Below, in pieces: positions 36,929 through 47,967 of a stretch of 64,000 bases of DNA. The translations under genes were made by a program, and so were the position numbers. Position 1 is the first letter of the stretch, and the number at the start of each line of letters is the position of its first letter. This DNA is from Lysobacter_L cavernae (lineage in GTDB: Bacteria; Pseudomonadota; Gammaproteobacteria; Xanthomonadales; Xanthomonadaceae). The notes beneath the pieces are model-generated. The model ran no database searches. It worked only from the letters and a program-made list of their open reading frames with translations, and had not been told where the DNA came from. The stretch is taken from positions 92,657 to 156,656 of the forward strand of contig NZ_JBHRXK010000007.1 of NCBI RefSeq assembly GCF_042648505.1, in the 5' to 3' direction.

Positions 36929-37480
36929 TCAGCGGGTCCGCGCAGCGTATTTTTCGATCAGGTCCTGCGCGATCGTCATGTCCATGTGGGTCTGGTCACA
37001 GAGTCGGCGGATCGCGTCGAGTTTCCTGCCGTCGTCGACGAGTTTGCGCACGTCCACCGGCAAGCGGAAGGTGCCCGAGCGCAGGTGCTCGCGCGCGGCT
37101 TTGCGTGCAACCGGGCCGCCCAGGGTCGAGCGGATCTGCATGATCGCCTCGACCGTATCCCCCTGGTCGAACAGCGCCTGGATCTCGCTCGACCAGGCGG
37201 AGGGCGATGTGCTCGATGACTCGGCGCGCGCTTCAGGCGGCGGCTCGATCGCTGGCGTTGCCTCGAGCACCACCTCCGCTTGCGGCGCCGGAGCGGGCGG
37301 ATCGGCCACAACGGGGACGGGTGGCGTCGATTGCGGTTGCGATACAGGGGGCGAGGGGGACGTTGGGGCAACGGGCACGGACGGTGGTGCCGTTGCCCGC
37401 TGGCGTGCCCGCAGTCTCCAGCCGAGGAGCAATCCCGGCACCAGTCCGGCAATCCACCAGATCAGGTCGTGCGTATCCAT
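36929..37480 (-). CDS. Membrane-anchored protein with two L7/L12-C-terminal-like motifs
   Basis: Not a named family that I recognise. The 183 residues comprise an N-terminal membrane anchor (residues 7-21), a Pro/Val/Ala-rich linker (about 30-90), and two helical segments (99-133 and 145-179). The second, GRKLDAIRRLCDQTHMDMTI followed by AQDLIEKY, aligns residue for residue with the L7/L12 C-terminal helices (KVEVIKAVRAITGLGLKEAK). The first, DTVEAIMQIRSTLGG, is a weaker copy. It lies 65 bases downstream of bipA and 2 bases before the DUF2127 gene. A role in contacting translation factors or polymerase is only inference. Confidence 0.75.
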   Translation of the reverse strand: MDTHDLIWWIAGLVPGLLLGWRLRARQRATAPPSVPVAPTSPSPPVSQPQSTPPVPVVADPPAPAPQAEVVLEATPAIEPPPEARAESSSTSPSAWSSEIQALFDQGDTVEAIMQIRSTLGGPVARKAAREHLRSGTFRLPVDVRKLVDDGRKLDAIRRLCDQTHMDMTIAQDLIEKYAARTR

Positions 37481-37545
37481 GCGCGATTTGACTCGTCAGG
37501 CGCGCGCAGAGGGCCTCTGCGCACGCCTCATCCGTGACTCTTGAT

Positions 37546-39375
<1,830 letters not shown>

Positions 39376-39568
39376 GCGGAAAAGGCCGGCAGACCGGCGC
39401 TCAGGCGAGGAGGTAGCCGGACATTATACCCGTCAATGGTGACCGCTGCCTGTTCAGCCTGAGGGCCGGAGAGCGCGGCTGGAGTATCCTTGTGAACGGC
39501 CCGCACCGCCGCCATCTGGGCGTCGAGTGCGGGAATTCCTCCCCGATTACGTCCCCTGGAGACGGTTA

Positions 39569-40066
<498 letters not shown>

Positions 40067-40206
40067 TCCGGTTGTCCCCCATAAGGTTACTGACGCAAAC
40101 CTTTGGGCCCCGCGTCATAGGCCTCCAAATCCCCGCGCTGTCGCGCAGCCCCTTTACTAAAGGGGCTTTGGGCGGCTGAGAGGTCGCAGGGGAGGGGCTG
40201 GATTAG

Positions 40207-40240
40207 ACGCCCGCTCCGGCTTTGCCGGGGCGGGCGTTTT
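40207..40240 (+). terminator. Intrinsic terminator downstream of ppiB
   Basis: ACGCCCGCTCCGGC and GCCGGGGCGGGCGT form a 14-bp stem (one T-G wobble) with a TTT loop and a following TTTT. A second palindrome AGCCCCTTTA-C-TAAAGGGGCT lies at 40147-40167. No gene is seen in the gap 40067-40357. Confidence 0.85.
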
Positions 40241-40357
40241 CGTTGGCAACGAACGGCGGTCGCGGTTGGGCTGCGTGCTACCATTTCGGGGCTCGATTGC
40301 GGCTGAATTCAGACCGCGACGGCCACCCCCACATCGACACTTCCAGAGGTTCCCGCG

Positions 40358-41563
40358 ATGCCCCAGCTTGCCCGGCGCATCGGTCGCGCCAAGCCCAGCG
40401 CGATCATGCAGGTTGCCGAGAAGGCCAAGCGGCTCAAGGCCGAAGGCCGCGACATCATCAGCTTCTCGATCGGCGTTCCCAACTTCCTGCCCGGCGAGCA
40501 TGTCTACGCCGCCGCGCGCGACGCGCTGAGCAAGGACAGCGGCCAGTACGGCAGCAACCGCGGCAGCGACGCGCTGCTGGATGCCTTCATCGAGCACATG
40601 GCCAAGATCGGCCTGACCGGCTACGGCCGCGTCAACGTCGCCACCGGCATCGGCGCGAAACACGTGATCTACAACCTGGCCGAGGCGCTGCTGGACGAGG
40701 GCGACACCATCGCCTTCCCGACGCCGTACTGGACCAGCTACCTCGACATCGCCGAGATCGTCAACGCCCAGATCGATCTGCTGCCGTGCCCGGCCTCGCA
40801 GGATTACAAGCTCACCCCGGCACAGCTCGACGCGGCGCTGGCGAAGAAGCCCAGGGTGTTCTTGTTCAACAACCCCTCGAACCCGACCGGCATGGTCTAT
40901 TCGAAGGAAGAAATCGACGCGCTGGCCGACGTCGTCGCCAAGTATCCGGACACCTGGATCATCACCGACGACATCTACAACCGCATGGTGTTCGACGGCC
41001 TGGGCTACCACAACTTCGTGCACGCCCGTCCTGAGCTGCGCGAGCGCGTGATCTTCATCGACTCGCTGTCCAAGACCTACGGCATGCCGGGTTGGCGCGT
41101 CGGTTTCATGGCTGGTCCGGAATCGGTCGCGCAGGCGATCGTGACGATGAACTCCAACCACATCACCAACATCCCGGAGATCGTCAGCGCCGCCGCGGTG
41201 GCCGCGCTGTCGGGCCCGCAGGACGTGCCGATCGCCAAGTGCGCCGAGTTCCAGGCCAAGCGCGACCAGGTGATGGACGTGATGAACGCGATCCCGGGCG
41301 TGGTCTGCCCGCGCCCGCAGGGTGCGTTCTACGTGTTCCCGGACATCTCCGTCGCCTTCGGCAAGACCCACGGCCCGACCGGCGCCAAGATCGGCAACGA
41401 CGTCGATTTCTGCAACGTGCTGCTGGAAGCCAAGGGCGTGGCATGCGTGCCGGGTTCGGCATTCGGCGAGCCGCGTGCGCTGCGCATCAGCTACACCTGC
41501 CCGACGCCGCAGCTGGCGCCGGGTCTGCAGCGGTTCCAGGAGTTCTTCGCTGAGCTGCAGTGA
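40358..41563 (+). CDS. Class I aminotransferase (aspartate aminotransferase-like)
   Basis: This PLP-dependent enzyme probably transfers the amino group between aspartate and 2-oxoglutarate. It is 401 residues long. The PLP lysine is K239 in DSLSKTYGMPGWRVG. Other blocks are NNPSNPTGMVYSKEEID and the C-terminal arginine region ALRISYTCPTP. This is the Thermus-type (Ib) subgroup rather than E. coli AspC. Exact substrate is inferred; an Ala or Tyr/Phe preference cannot be excluded. mdh lies 97 bases downstream across an inverted repeat. Confidence 0.88.
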   Translation: MPQLARRIGRAKPSAIMQVAEKAKRLKAEGRDIISFSIGVPNFLPGEHVYAAARDALSKDSGQYGSNRGSDALLDAFIEHMAKIGLTGYGRVNVATGIGAKHVIYNLAEALLDEGDTIAFPTPYWTSYLDIAEIVNAQIDLLPCPASQDYKLTPAQLDAALAKKPRVFLFNNPSNPTGMVYSKEEIDALADVVAKYPDTWIITDDIYNRMVFDGLGYHNFVHARPELRERVIFIDSLSKTYGMPGWRVGFMAGPESVAQAIVTMNSNHITNIPEIVSAAAVAALSGPQDVPIAKCAEFQAKRDQVMDVMNAIPGVVCPRPQGAFYVFPDISVAFGKTHGPTGAKIGNDVDFCNVLLEAKGVACVPGSAFGEPRALRISYTCPTPQLAPGLQRFQEFFAELQ

Positions 41564-41652
41564 TTGGTGATTGGTGATTCGTGATTCGCGAAAGCGGATC
41601 ACGAATGCCGATCGATCTTCTCCAATCACTAATCACCAATCACGAATCACGG
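41560..41652. repeat. Inverted repeat built of 7-nt units, aminotransferase-mdh gap
   Basis: The left arm overlaps the stop codon and reads GTGATTG, GTGATTG, GTGATTC, GTGATTC from 41560. The right arm (41622-41652) is the approximate reverse complement (CCAATCACTAATCACC then AATCACGAATCACGG). It ends 8 bases before the mdh start and includes its GGAG site. Confidence 0.85.
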
Positions 41653-41660
41653 AGTTACCC

Positions 41661-42647
41661 ATGAAGACCCCCGTCCGCGTTGCCGTTACCGGTGCTGCCG
41701 GCCAGATCGGTTACTCGCTGCTGTTCCGCATCGCTTCCGGCGAAATGCTCGGCAAGGATCAGCCCGTCATCCTGCAGATGCTCGAGCTGCCGATGGAGAA
41801 GGCCCAGGCCGCGCTCAAGGGCGTGATGATGGAGCTGGAAGACTGCGCGTTCCCGCTGCTGGCCGGCATGGTCGGTACCGACGACGCCGAAGTCGCGTTC
41901 AAGGACGCCGACATCGCCCTGCTGGTCGGCGCGCGTCCGCGCGGCCCGGGCATGGAGCGCAAGGACCTGCTGCTGGAGAACGCCAAGATCTTCACCGCCC
42001 AGGGCGCGGCGCTGAACAAGGTCGCTTCGCGCAACGTCAAGGTTCTGGTGGTCGGCAACCCGGCCAACACCAATGCCTACATCGCCATGAAGTCGGCGCC
42101 GGACCTGCCGGCGAAGAATTTCACCGCGATGCTGCGCCTGGATCACAACCGCGCGCTGTCGCAGCTGGCGTCCAAGGCCGGCGTCGCCGTGGCCGACATC
42201 GAGAAGCTGGTGGTGTGGGGCAACCACAGCCCGACCATGTACCCGGACTACCGCTTCGCCACCGTCAATGGTGCGTCGTTGAAGGACAAGATCAACGACG
42301 CCGACTGGAACGCCAACACCTTCATCCCGCAGGTCGGCAAGCGCGGCGCGGCGATCATCGAGGCACGTGGCCTGTCCTCGGCGGCTTCGGCGGCCAATGC
42401 CGCCATCGACCACATCCGTGACTGGGTGCTGGGCAGCAACGGCAAGTGGGTGACGATGGGCGTGCCGTCAGACGGCAGCTACGGCATCCCGACCGGGGTG
42501 ATGTACGGCGTACCGGTGACCACGGCCAACGGCGAGTACACCCGCGTCGAGGGCCTGCCGGTCGACGAGTTCAGCCGCGCGGCGATGGACAAGACCCTGG
42601 CCGAGCTGGAAGAAGAGCGCGCCGGCGTGGCGCATCTGCTGGGGTGA
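41661..42647 (+). CDS. mdh: Malate dehydrogenase
   Basis: This TCA-cycle enzyme oxidises malate to oxaloacetate with NAD. The 328-residue product has the NAD-binding GAAGQIGYSLLFRIA near the N terminus, the substrate-binding RPRGPGMERKDLL loop, NPANTNAYIA, and the catalytic histidine H189 in VVWGNHSPTMYPD. This is the cytosolic-MDH-like group common in bacteria lacking the E. coli type. CACGGAG gives the ribosome binding site. A strong terminator follows. Confidence 0.97.
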   Translation: MKTPVRVAVTGAAGQIGYSLLFRIASGEMLGKDQPVILQMLELPMEKAQAALKGVMMELEDCAFPLLAGMVGTDDAEVAFKDADIALLVGARPRGPGMERKDLLLENAKIFTAQGAALNKVASRNVKVLVVGNPANTNAYIAMKSAPDLPAKNFTAMLRLDHNRALSQLASKAGVAVADIEKLVVWGNHSPTMYPDYRFATVNGASLKDKINDADWNANTFIPQVGKRGAAIIEARGLSSAASAANAAIDHIRDWVLGSNGKWVTMGVPSDGSYGIPTGVMYGVPVTTANGEYTRVEGLPVDEFSRAAMDKTLAELEEERAGVAHLLG

Positions 42648-42688
42648 TTGCGGGATGGCCGGATAACGGCCAGATTGCAATGAAAAAG

Positions 42689-42711
42689 GCGGCCTTCGGG
42701 CCGCTTTTTTT
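42689..42711 (+). terminator. Intrinsic terminator of mdh
   Basis: GCGGCC-TTCG-GGCCGC is followed by seven T, and A-rich sequence precedes it. This is a textbook UUCG-capped terminator 42 bases after the mdh stop. Confidence 0.92.
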
Positions 42712-42714
42712 GTT

Positions 42715-42867
42715 CCCTTCTCCCTGCGGGAGAAGGTGCCCGCAGGGCGGATGAGGGTTGGCGAAGCGTCAAGGTGAAACTGGCGGTGCATTGAGGCGCC
42801 CTTGGTTTCGTTTCTCCCGCTTTGTTTGCCCTCACCCCAACCCCTCTCCCGCGGGAGAGGGGCTTGC
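42715..42867. repeat. Paired-palindrome repeat element, copy 1
   Basis: The left end has CTTCTCCCTGCGGGAGAAGG then GCCCGCAGGGCGGATGAGGG. The right end has CCCTCACCCCAACCCCTCTC followed by CCGCGGGAGAGGGGCTTGC. The ends are inverted relative to each other. A second copy with the same layout lies at 58624-58752. No gene is present between mdh and prpE. Confidence 0.8.
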
Positions 42868-42935
42868 TACCAAGGTCGTAACGCTTCCTTCCAGTCCTGG
42901 GACTAGCCTCGACGGATATCGTGGGAGGTGCGTTC

Positions 42936-44834
42936 ATGCGTTACGAGGAGTTCTACCGCCAGTCGATCGAGCAGCCCGAGGTGTTCTGGGCCGAGCAGGC
43001 GCAGGCGATCCACTGGCACAAGCCGCCGCAGCGGATCCTCGACTACTCCAACCCTCCGTTCCGCAAGTGGTTCGTCGGCGGCGAAACCAATCTGTGCTTC
43101 AACGCAATCGACCGTCACCTCGACGAGCGCGGCGACCAGCTCGCACTGGTGGCGATCTCGACCGAAACCCAGCGCACCCACGAGATCACCTACCGCGAGC
43201 TGCATCGCGAGGTGAACACCTTCGCAGCGATGCTCAAATCGCTCGGCGTCGGTCGCGGCGACCGCGTCGTGATCTACATGCCCAACATGGCCGAGGCGGT
43301 GTACGCGATGCTGGCTTGTGCGCGCATCGGTGCCGTGCATTCGGTCGTGTTCGGTGGCTTTGCCGCGCACAACCTGGCGCTGCGCATCGACGACGCGCAG
43401 CCGAAGCTGCTGATCTGCGCCGATGCCGGCATGCGCGGCGGCAAGGTCATCCCGTACAAACCGCTGGTGGATGCGGCATGCGAAGAGGCGACGTCTCCGC
43501 CGGCGCATGTGTTGATCGTCAGCCGCGACCTCGATCCCCATCGCCGTGTCATCGAAGGACGCGATGTTGATTACGCGACGCTGCGTGAGCAGCACGACGG
43601 CGCGATGGTCGACGTCGAATGGCTCGAATCCAGCGAGCCCAGCTACCTGCTCTACACCTCCGGCACCACCGGTAAACCCAAAGGCGTGCAGCGCGATGTC
43701 GGTGGCTATGCGGTGGCGATGGCATTGTCGATGTGGTCGATATACGACGTGCGTGCCGGACAGGTGATGTTCTCCACCTCCGACGTCGGTTGGGCCGTGG
43801 GCCACAGCTACAACGTCTACGGTCCGCTGATCGCCGGTGCGACCTCGGTGCTGTACGAAGGCCTGCCGACCAACCCCGACCCCGGCATCTGGTGGCGCAT
43901 CTGCGAGCAGTACGGCGTGCGCACCATGTTTTCCTCGCCCACCGGCATCCGGGTGCTGAAGAAGCAGGATACGGCGTGGCTGAAGAAACACGACCTGTCG
44001 AAACTGCAGTGGTTGTTCCTGGCCGGTGAGCCGCTCGACGAGCCGACCGCACACTGGATCACCGACGGCATCGGCAAGACCGTCATCGACAACTACTGGC
44101 AGACCGAAACCGGCTGGCCGGTGCTGTCGCTGATGCCGGGCCTGGACATGAAACCGGTCAAGTTCGGCTCGCCCGGCCTGCCGACGCCGGGCTACAAGCT
44201 GCGCGTGATCGACGACAACGGCGGCGAGGACGTCGCGGCGGGCGAGAAGGGCGTGCTGGTGATCGAACCGCCGCTGCCGCCGGGCTGCCTGACCACGGTG
44301 TGGAACGACGACGCGCGTTTCCTGTCGAGTTATTTCAGCCACTTCAACGAACTGCTGTACAGCTCGCTGGACTGGGCGATCCGCGACGAGGACGGCTACA
44401 CCTTCATCCTCGGCCGCACTGACGACGTCATCAACGTTGCCGGCCATCGCCTGGGCACGCGCGAGATCGAGGAGTCGTGCGCCACGCACCCCAGCGTCGC
44501 CGAAGCGGCGGTCATTGGCGTGCACGACGAGTTGAAGGGGCAGGTGCCGGTGGTGTTCGCCACGCTCAAGCAGGTCGGGCACGACGAGACGCCCGGTGAG
44601 GCCGCGGCGAGCATGCAACGACGGGTTGTCGAGCAACTGGGTGGAGTAGCGCGGCCGGCGCGCGTGTACGTGGTCAACGCGCTGCCCAAGACGCGCTCGG
44701 GCAAGTTGCTGCGGCGCTCGATCCAGGCGCTGGCCGAGCACCGCGACCCCGGCGATCTGTCCACGCTGGACGACCCGGGCGCACTGGAAGAGGTCCGGCG
44801 TGCGTTGGACCGGGGTGCCGATTCGGGCGGTTGA
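42936..44834 (+). CDS. prpE: Propionate-CoA ligase (PrpE type)
   Basis: PrpE activates propionate to propionyl-CoA, the entry to the methylcitrate cycle. The 632-residue acyl-CoA synthetase has the AMP-binding motif YTSGTTGKPKGVQRD, the hinge region WAIRDEDGYTFILGRTDDVI, and the acetylation-target lysine K590 in PKTRSGKLLRR. The start at 42936 is set by GGGAGG; a GTG at 42921 overlaps that site. It resembles acetyl-CoA synthetase, but the motif details and the prpB/prpC neighbours favour PrpE. Confidence 0.9.
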   Translation: MRYEEFYRQSIEQPEVFWAEQAQAIHWHKPPQRILDYSNPPFRKWFVGGETNLCFNAIDRHLDERGDQLALVAISTETQRTHEITYRELHREVNTFAAMLKSLGVGRGDRVVIYMPNMAEAVYAMLACARIGAVHSVVFGGFAAHNLALRIDDAQPKLLICADAGMRGGKVIPYKPLVDAACEEATSPPAHVLIVSRDLDPHRRVIEGRDVDYATLREQHDGAMVDVEWLESSEPSYLLYTSGTTGKPKGVQRDVGGYAVAMALSMWSIYDVRAGQVMFSTSDVGWAVGHSYNVYGPLIAGATSVLYEGLPTNPDPGIWWRICEQYGVRTMFSSPTGIRVLKKQDTAWLKKHDLSKLQWLFLAGEPLDEPTAHWITDGIGKTVIDNYWQTETGWPVLSLMPGLDMKPVKFGSPGLPTPGYKLRVIDDNGGEDVAAGEKGVLVIEPPLPPGCLTTVWNDDARFLSSYFSHFNELLYSSLDWAIRDEDGYTFILGRTDDVINVAGHRLGTREIEESCATHPSVAEAAVIGVHDELKGQVPVVFATLKQVGHDETPGEAAASMQRRVVEQLGGVARPARVYVVNALPKTRSGKLLRRSIQALAEHRDPGDLSTLDDPGALEEVRRALDRGADSGG

Positions 44835-44917
44835 CCGCGCAGCGCGGTTGCGCACGGTGTCTGACCGGAGCGAGGGAGAGCCGCTGCGCTAAAATAGCGT
44901 TTCAACCAGGAGATGCC

Positions 44918-45805
44918 ATGACCTCGCAACCCTCCGCCGGCGCACGCTTCCGCGCCGCTGTCGCCGAAGAATCCCCGCTGCAGGTGATGGGTGCCATCAC
45001 CGCTTACGCCGGCCTGATGGCCAAGCGTGTGGGCTACAAGGCCCTTTACCTCTCCGGCGGTGGCGTGGCCGCCAACTCGCTGGGCATCCCGGACCTGGGC
45101 ATCAGCACGATGGAGGACGTCCTCACCGACGCCCGCCGGATAGTCGACGCCACCCAGATGCCGCTGCTGGTCGACATCGATACCGGCTGGGGCGGGGCGT
45201 TCAACATTGCCCGCACCGTGCGTTCTTTCATCAACGTCGGCGTCGCTGCCGTGCACATGGAAGACCAGGTCGGGCAGAAGCGCTGCGGCCACCGCCCGGG
45301 CAAGGAAGTGGTGCCCACCGGCGAGATGGTCGATCGCGTCAAGGCTGCTGTCGATGCCCGCACCGACAGCGGCTTCGTGATCATGGCGCGCACCGATGCA
45401 GCGGCCACGGAAGGCGTCGACGCGGCGATCGAGCGCGCGTGCAGATACGTTGAAGCCGGCGCCGACATGATCTTCCCCGAGGCGATGAACACGCTGGAGG
45501 ATTATCGGCGTTTCAAGGCGGCGGTGAAGGTGCCGATCCTGGCCAACCTCACCGAGTTCGGCTCCACGCCGTTCTTCACCACCGACGAGCTGCGCAGCGG
45601 CAACGTCGACATCGCGCTGTACTGCTGCGGTGCCTACCGCGCGATGAACAAGGCCGCGCTGGGCTTCTACGAGACGGTGCGCCGCGAAGGCACGCAGAAA
45701 AACACCATCGACACGCTGCAGACGCGCGCGCAGCTGTACGACTTCCTCGGCTATCACGCCTATGAAGACAAGCTTGATGCGCTGTTTGCCCGCAGCGAGA
45801 AATGA
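44918..45805 (+). CDS. prpB: 2-methylisocitrate lyase
   Basis: PrpB splits 2-methylisocitrate into pyruvate and succinate, the last step of the methylcitrate cycle. The 295-residue product has catalytic C123 in QKRCGHRPGKE (same number as E. coli PrpB), DIDTGWGG and the Mg-binding HMEDQ. The start has CCAGGAG upstream. A TAAAAT box (44890-44895) lies in the 83-base gap after prpE, so it may also have its own promoter. Confidence 0.96.
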   Translation: MTSQPSAGARFRAAVAEESPLQVMGAITAYAGLMAKRVGYKALYLSGGGVAANSLGIPDLGISTMEDVLTDARRIVDATQMPLLVDIDTGWGGAFNIARTVRSFINVGVAAVHMEDQVGQKRCGHRPGKEVVPTGEMVDRVKAAVDARTDSGFVIMARTDAAATEGVDAAIERACRYVEAGADMIFPEAMNTLEDYRRFKAAVKVPILANLTEFGSTPFFTTDELRSGNVDIALYCCGAYRAMNKAALGFYETVRREGTQKNTIDTLQTRAQLYDFLGYHAYEDKLDALFARSEK

Positions 45806-45974
45806 TGGCGCGTTGAAAAAGTCGGCCGACGGAGCGTACAGGTCCTCACGATGCTGGAGTCCCCCTGTCCCAACCTCCGCCGGCGCGTCCGTCCGCCCTG
45901 CGACCGCGGCGAGCGCGATACTGGCCCGCCACGGTCGTCTGCGACATGCCAGTCGCAGCTAGGCTAATCCCCCG

Positions 45975-45999
45975 GTTTTTCACTGTTACTACTGAAAAC
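45975..45999 (+). promoter_or_regulatory. Candidate operator upstream of prpC
   Basis: GTTTTTCA and TGAAAAC form an interrupted inverted repeat 66 bases before the prpC start, in a 259-base gap otherwise without gene features. It is AT-rich against its surroundings. Function is a guess from position and symmetry. Confidence 0.3.
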
Positions 46000-46064
46000 G
46001 ACGGCCCCTGGCGGGACCGGACACGACAGGTTCCCGCCCAGGTCCACATTCCAGGAGAGTTCCG

Positions 46065-47216
46065 ATGACTGATGCCGCACCCGCCCTGCCCAAGGCGAAG
46101 AAATCCGTCGCACTGAGCGGCACCGCCGCCGGCAACACCGCGCTGTGCACCGTCGGTCGCAGCGGCAATGACCTGCATTACCGCGGCTACGACATCCACG
46201 ACCTCGCCACCCGGTCGACGTTCGAGGAAGTCGCGCACCTGCTGGTGCACGGCGTGCTGCCGGCCACTTCGCAGCTGACGGCCTACAAGGCCAAGCTCAA
46301 GCGCCTGCGCGGCCTGCCGGCGATCGTCGCCGAAGCGCTGGAACTGGTGCCGGCCAACGCGCATCCGATGGATGTGTTGCGCACCGGTTGCTCGGTACTG
46401 GGCACGGTGCTGCCCGAACGCGAAGGTCATCCGGCGTCGGAAGCGCGCGACATCGCCGACAAGCTGATCGCCAGCTTCGGCTCGATGCTGCTGTACTGGT
46501 GGCACTTCACCCGCAACGGCCGCCGCATCGACGTCGAGACCGACGACGATTCCGTTGCCGCGCACTTCCTGCACCTGCTGCACGGCGAACCGCCGAGCGC
46601 GTTGCATGCCGATTCGCTCGACAAGTCGCTGATCCTCTACGCCGAGCACGAGTTCAACGCCTCGACTTTTACCGCGCGCGTGATCGCCGGCACCGGCTCG
46701 GACCTGCATTCGTGCATCACCGGCGCGATCGGCGCGCTGCGTGGCCCCAAGCACGGCGGCGCCAACGAAGTGGCGATGGACATCATCAGCCGTTACAACA
46801 CGGCCGATGAAGCCGAGGCCGACATCCGCGCGCGCATGGAGCGCAAGGAGATCATCATCGGCTTCGGCCACCCGGTGTACACCATCGGCGATCCGCGCAA
46901 CCCGATCATCAAGGAGCTCTCGCGCAAGCTGTGCAAGGACGGCGGCAACCAGACGCTGTTCGATGTGTCCGAGCGCATCGAGAACCTGATGATGGACAGC
47001 AAGAAGATGTTCCCGAACCTCGATTGGTACTCGGCGTCGGCCTATCACATGATGGGCATCCCGACGCCGATGTTCACCCCGCTGTTCGTCATCGCCCGCA
47101 CCAGCGGCTGGAGCGCGCACGTGATCGAACAGCGCGAGGACGGCAAGATCATCCGCCCGAGCGCGAACTACGTCGGTCCGGAAGACCGCGAGTACGTGGC
47201 GATCGACAAGCGTTGA
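46065..47216 (+). CDS. prpC: 2-methylcitrate synthase
   Basis: PrpC condenses propionyl-CoA with oxaloacetate. The 383-residue citrate-synthase-family protein has the catalytic H230 (LRGPKHGGANE), H269 (IGFGHPVYTIGD) and D320 (NLDWYSASAYH). Length and the short N terminus fit PrpC, not the longer GltA. CCAGGAGAG precedes the ATG. The next genes are unrelated, so acnD and prpF (or prpD) are not in this cluster. Confidence 0.95.
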   Translation: MTDAAPALPKAKKSVALSGTAAGNTALCTVGRSGNDLHYRGYDIHDLATRSTFEEVAHLLVHGVLPATSQLTAYKAKLKRLRGLPAIVAEALELVPANAHPMDVLRTGCSVLGTVLPEREGHPASEARDIADKLIASFGSMLLYWWHFTRNGRRIDVETDDDSVAAHFLHLLHGEPPSALHADSLDKSLILYAEHEFNASTFTARVIAGTGSDLHSCITGAIGALRGPKHGGANEVAMDIISRYNTADEAEADIRARMERKEIIIGFGHPVYTIGDPRNPIIKELSRKLCKDGGNQTLFDVSERIENLMMDSKKMFPNLDWYSASAYHMMGIPTPMFTPLFVIARTSGWSAHVIEQREDGKIIRPSANYVGPEDREYVAIDKR

Positions 47217-47238
47217 TCGCGCCGGTTGTCGTAATGGG

Positions 47239-47266
47239 AAAGGCCGCGCTCTGCGCGGCCTTTTTT
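47239..47266 (+). terminator. Intrinsic terminator of prpC
   Basis: AAAGGCCGCGC and GCGCGGCCTTT pair perfectly around a TCT loop, and the stem runs into a T-run of six. It lies 22 bases after the prpC stop. Confidence 0.9.
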
Positions 47267-47387
47267 CATCCAGCGAGCGGATACCCCCGAATGGGGCTGG
47301 GGTCCTCTTGATCGCCGGCTTGCGCACGCAGGCCGCGACCGTGGCATAGTCGGCGGGCCTTTCGTGGCCGGTGGTTCGGGGGAAGCC

Positions 47388-47900
47388 ATGCGCGATGACG
47401 AAGTGCCAAGCAAGACCGAGGCGGGACGCGACGAGATCCTCAGTCGCGCCCGCAAACTGCCGACCGTGCTGCGCTCGATCCTGTTGCTGGTCGATGGCCA
47501 GCGCAACGTGGCGCAGCTGCGCGAGGTGATCGCCGGCCTGCACGGCCCGGCCGACGCTCTGGAGCAGTTGCGGACGATGGATCTGGTCGCGGTGCCGGGC
47601 GGGTTGGCCGCCGCGGCGGCGGCCACGATTCCGACGGCCGCGCCCGCGGCGCAAGCGGCTCAGACGGACCATGCTGCGAGTGGCGGAGCGTATGGCGCGC
47701 TGTACACGATGATGACCGAGGCGGTGCGCGAGCACCTGGGCCTGCGTGGCTATTTCCTGCAGCTCAAGATCGAGCGCTGCAGCGACGTGGCTGGCTTGCA
47801 GGGGGTGTTGCCGGAGCTCAAGGCGGCGCTGACCAAGGCGCACGACGACGCCTTCGCCCGCGAGTTCGAACGGCGCCTGCAGACCGCGACGCAGGGGTAG
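47388..47900 (+). CDS. Hypothetical protein
   Basis: I do not recognise a named family. The 170-residue soluble protein has an N-terminal helical segment LSRARKLPTVLRSILLLVDG followed by QRNVAQLREVIAGLHG, a pattern seen at the ends of several proteobacterial regulatory proteins (inference). An Ala-rich linker (residues about 78-100) leads to a helical C-terminal domain. The start at 47388 follows GGGGGAAG; a GTG at 47364 is possible. It stands alone after the prpC terminator and is convergent with the GST gene. Confidence 0.7.
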   Translation: MRDDEVPSKTEAGRDEILSRARKLPTVLRSILLLVDGQRNVAQLREVIAGLHGPADALEQLRTMDLVAVPGGLAAAAAATIPTAAPAAQAAQTDHAASGGAYGALYTMMTEAVREHLGLRGYFLQLKIERCSDVAGLQGVLPELKAALTKAHDDAFAREFERRLQTATQG

Positions 47901-47967
47901 GCCGGTGCTGCAGGGCGGCCGCGGAAGTCGCGGCCGTCGGTCGATCAGGCGGCCCTACGACAAGCTC

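Noticed and set aside
42936..44834. Naming the acyl-CoA synthetase acetyl-CoA synthetase (acs)
   Set aside because: Length, motif variants and the prpB/prpC neighbours favour propionate-CoA ligase, though acetate activity is possible.
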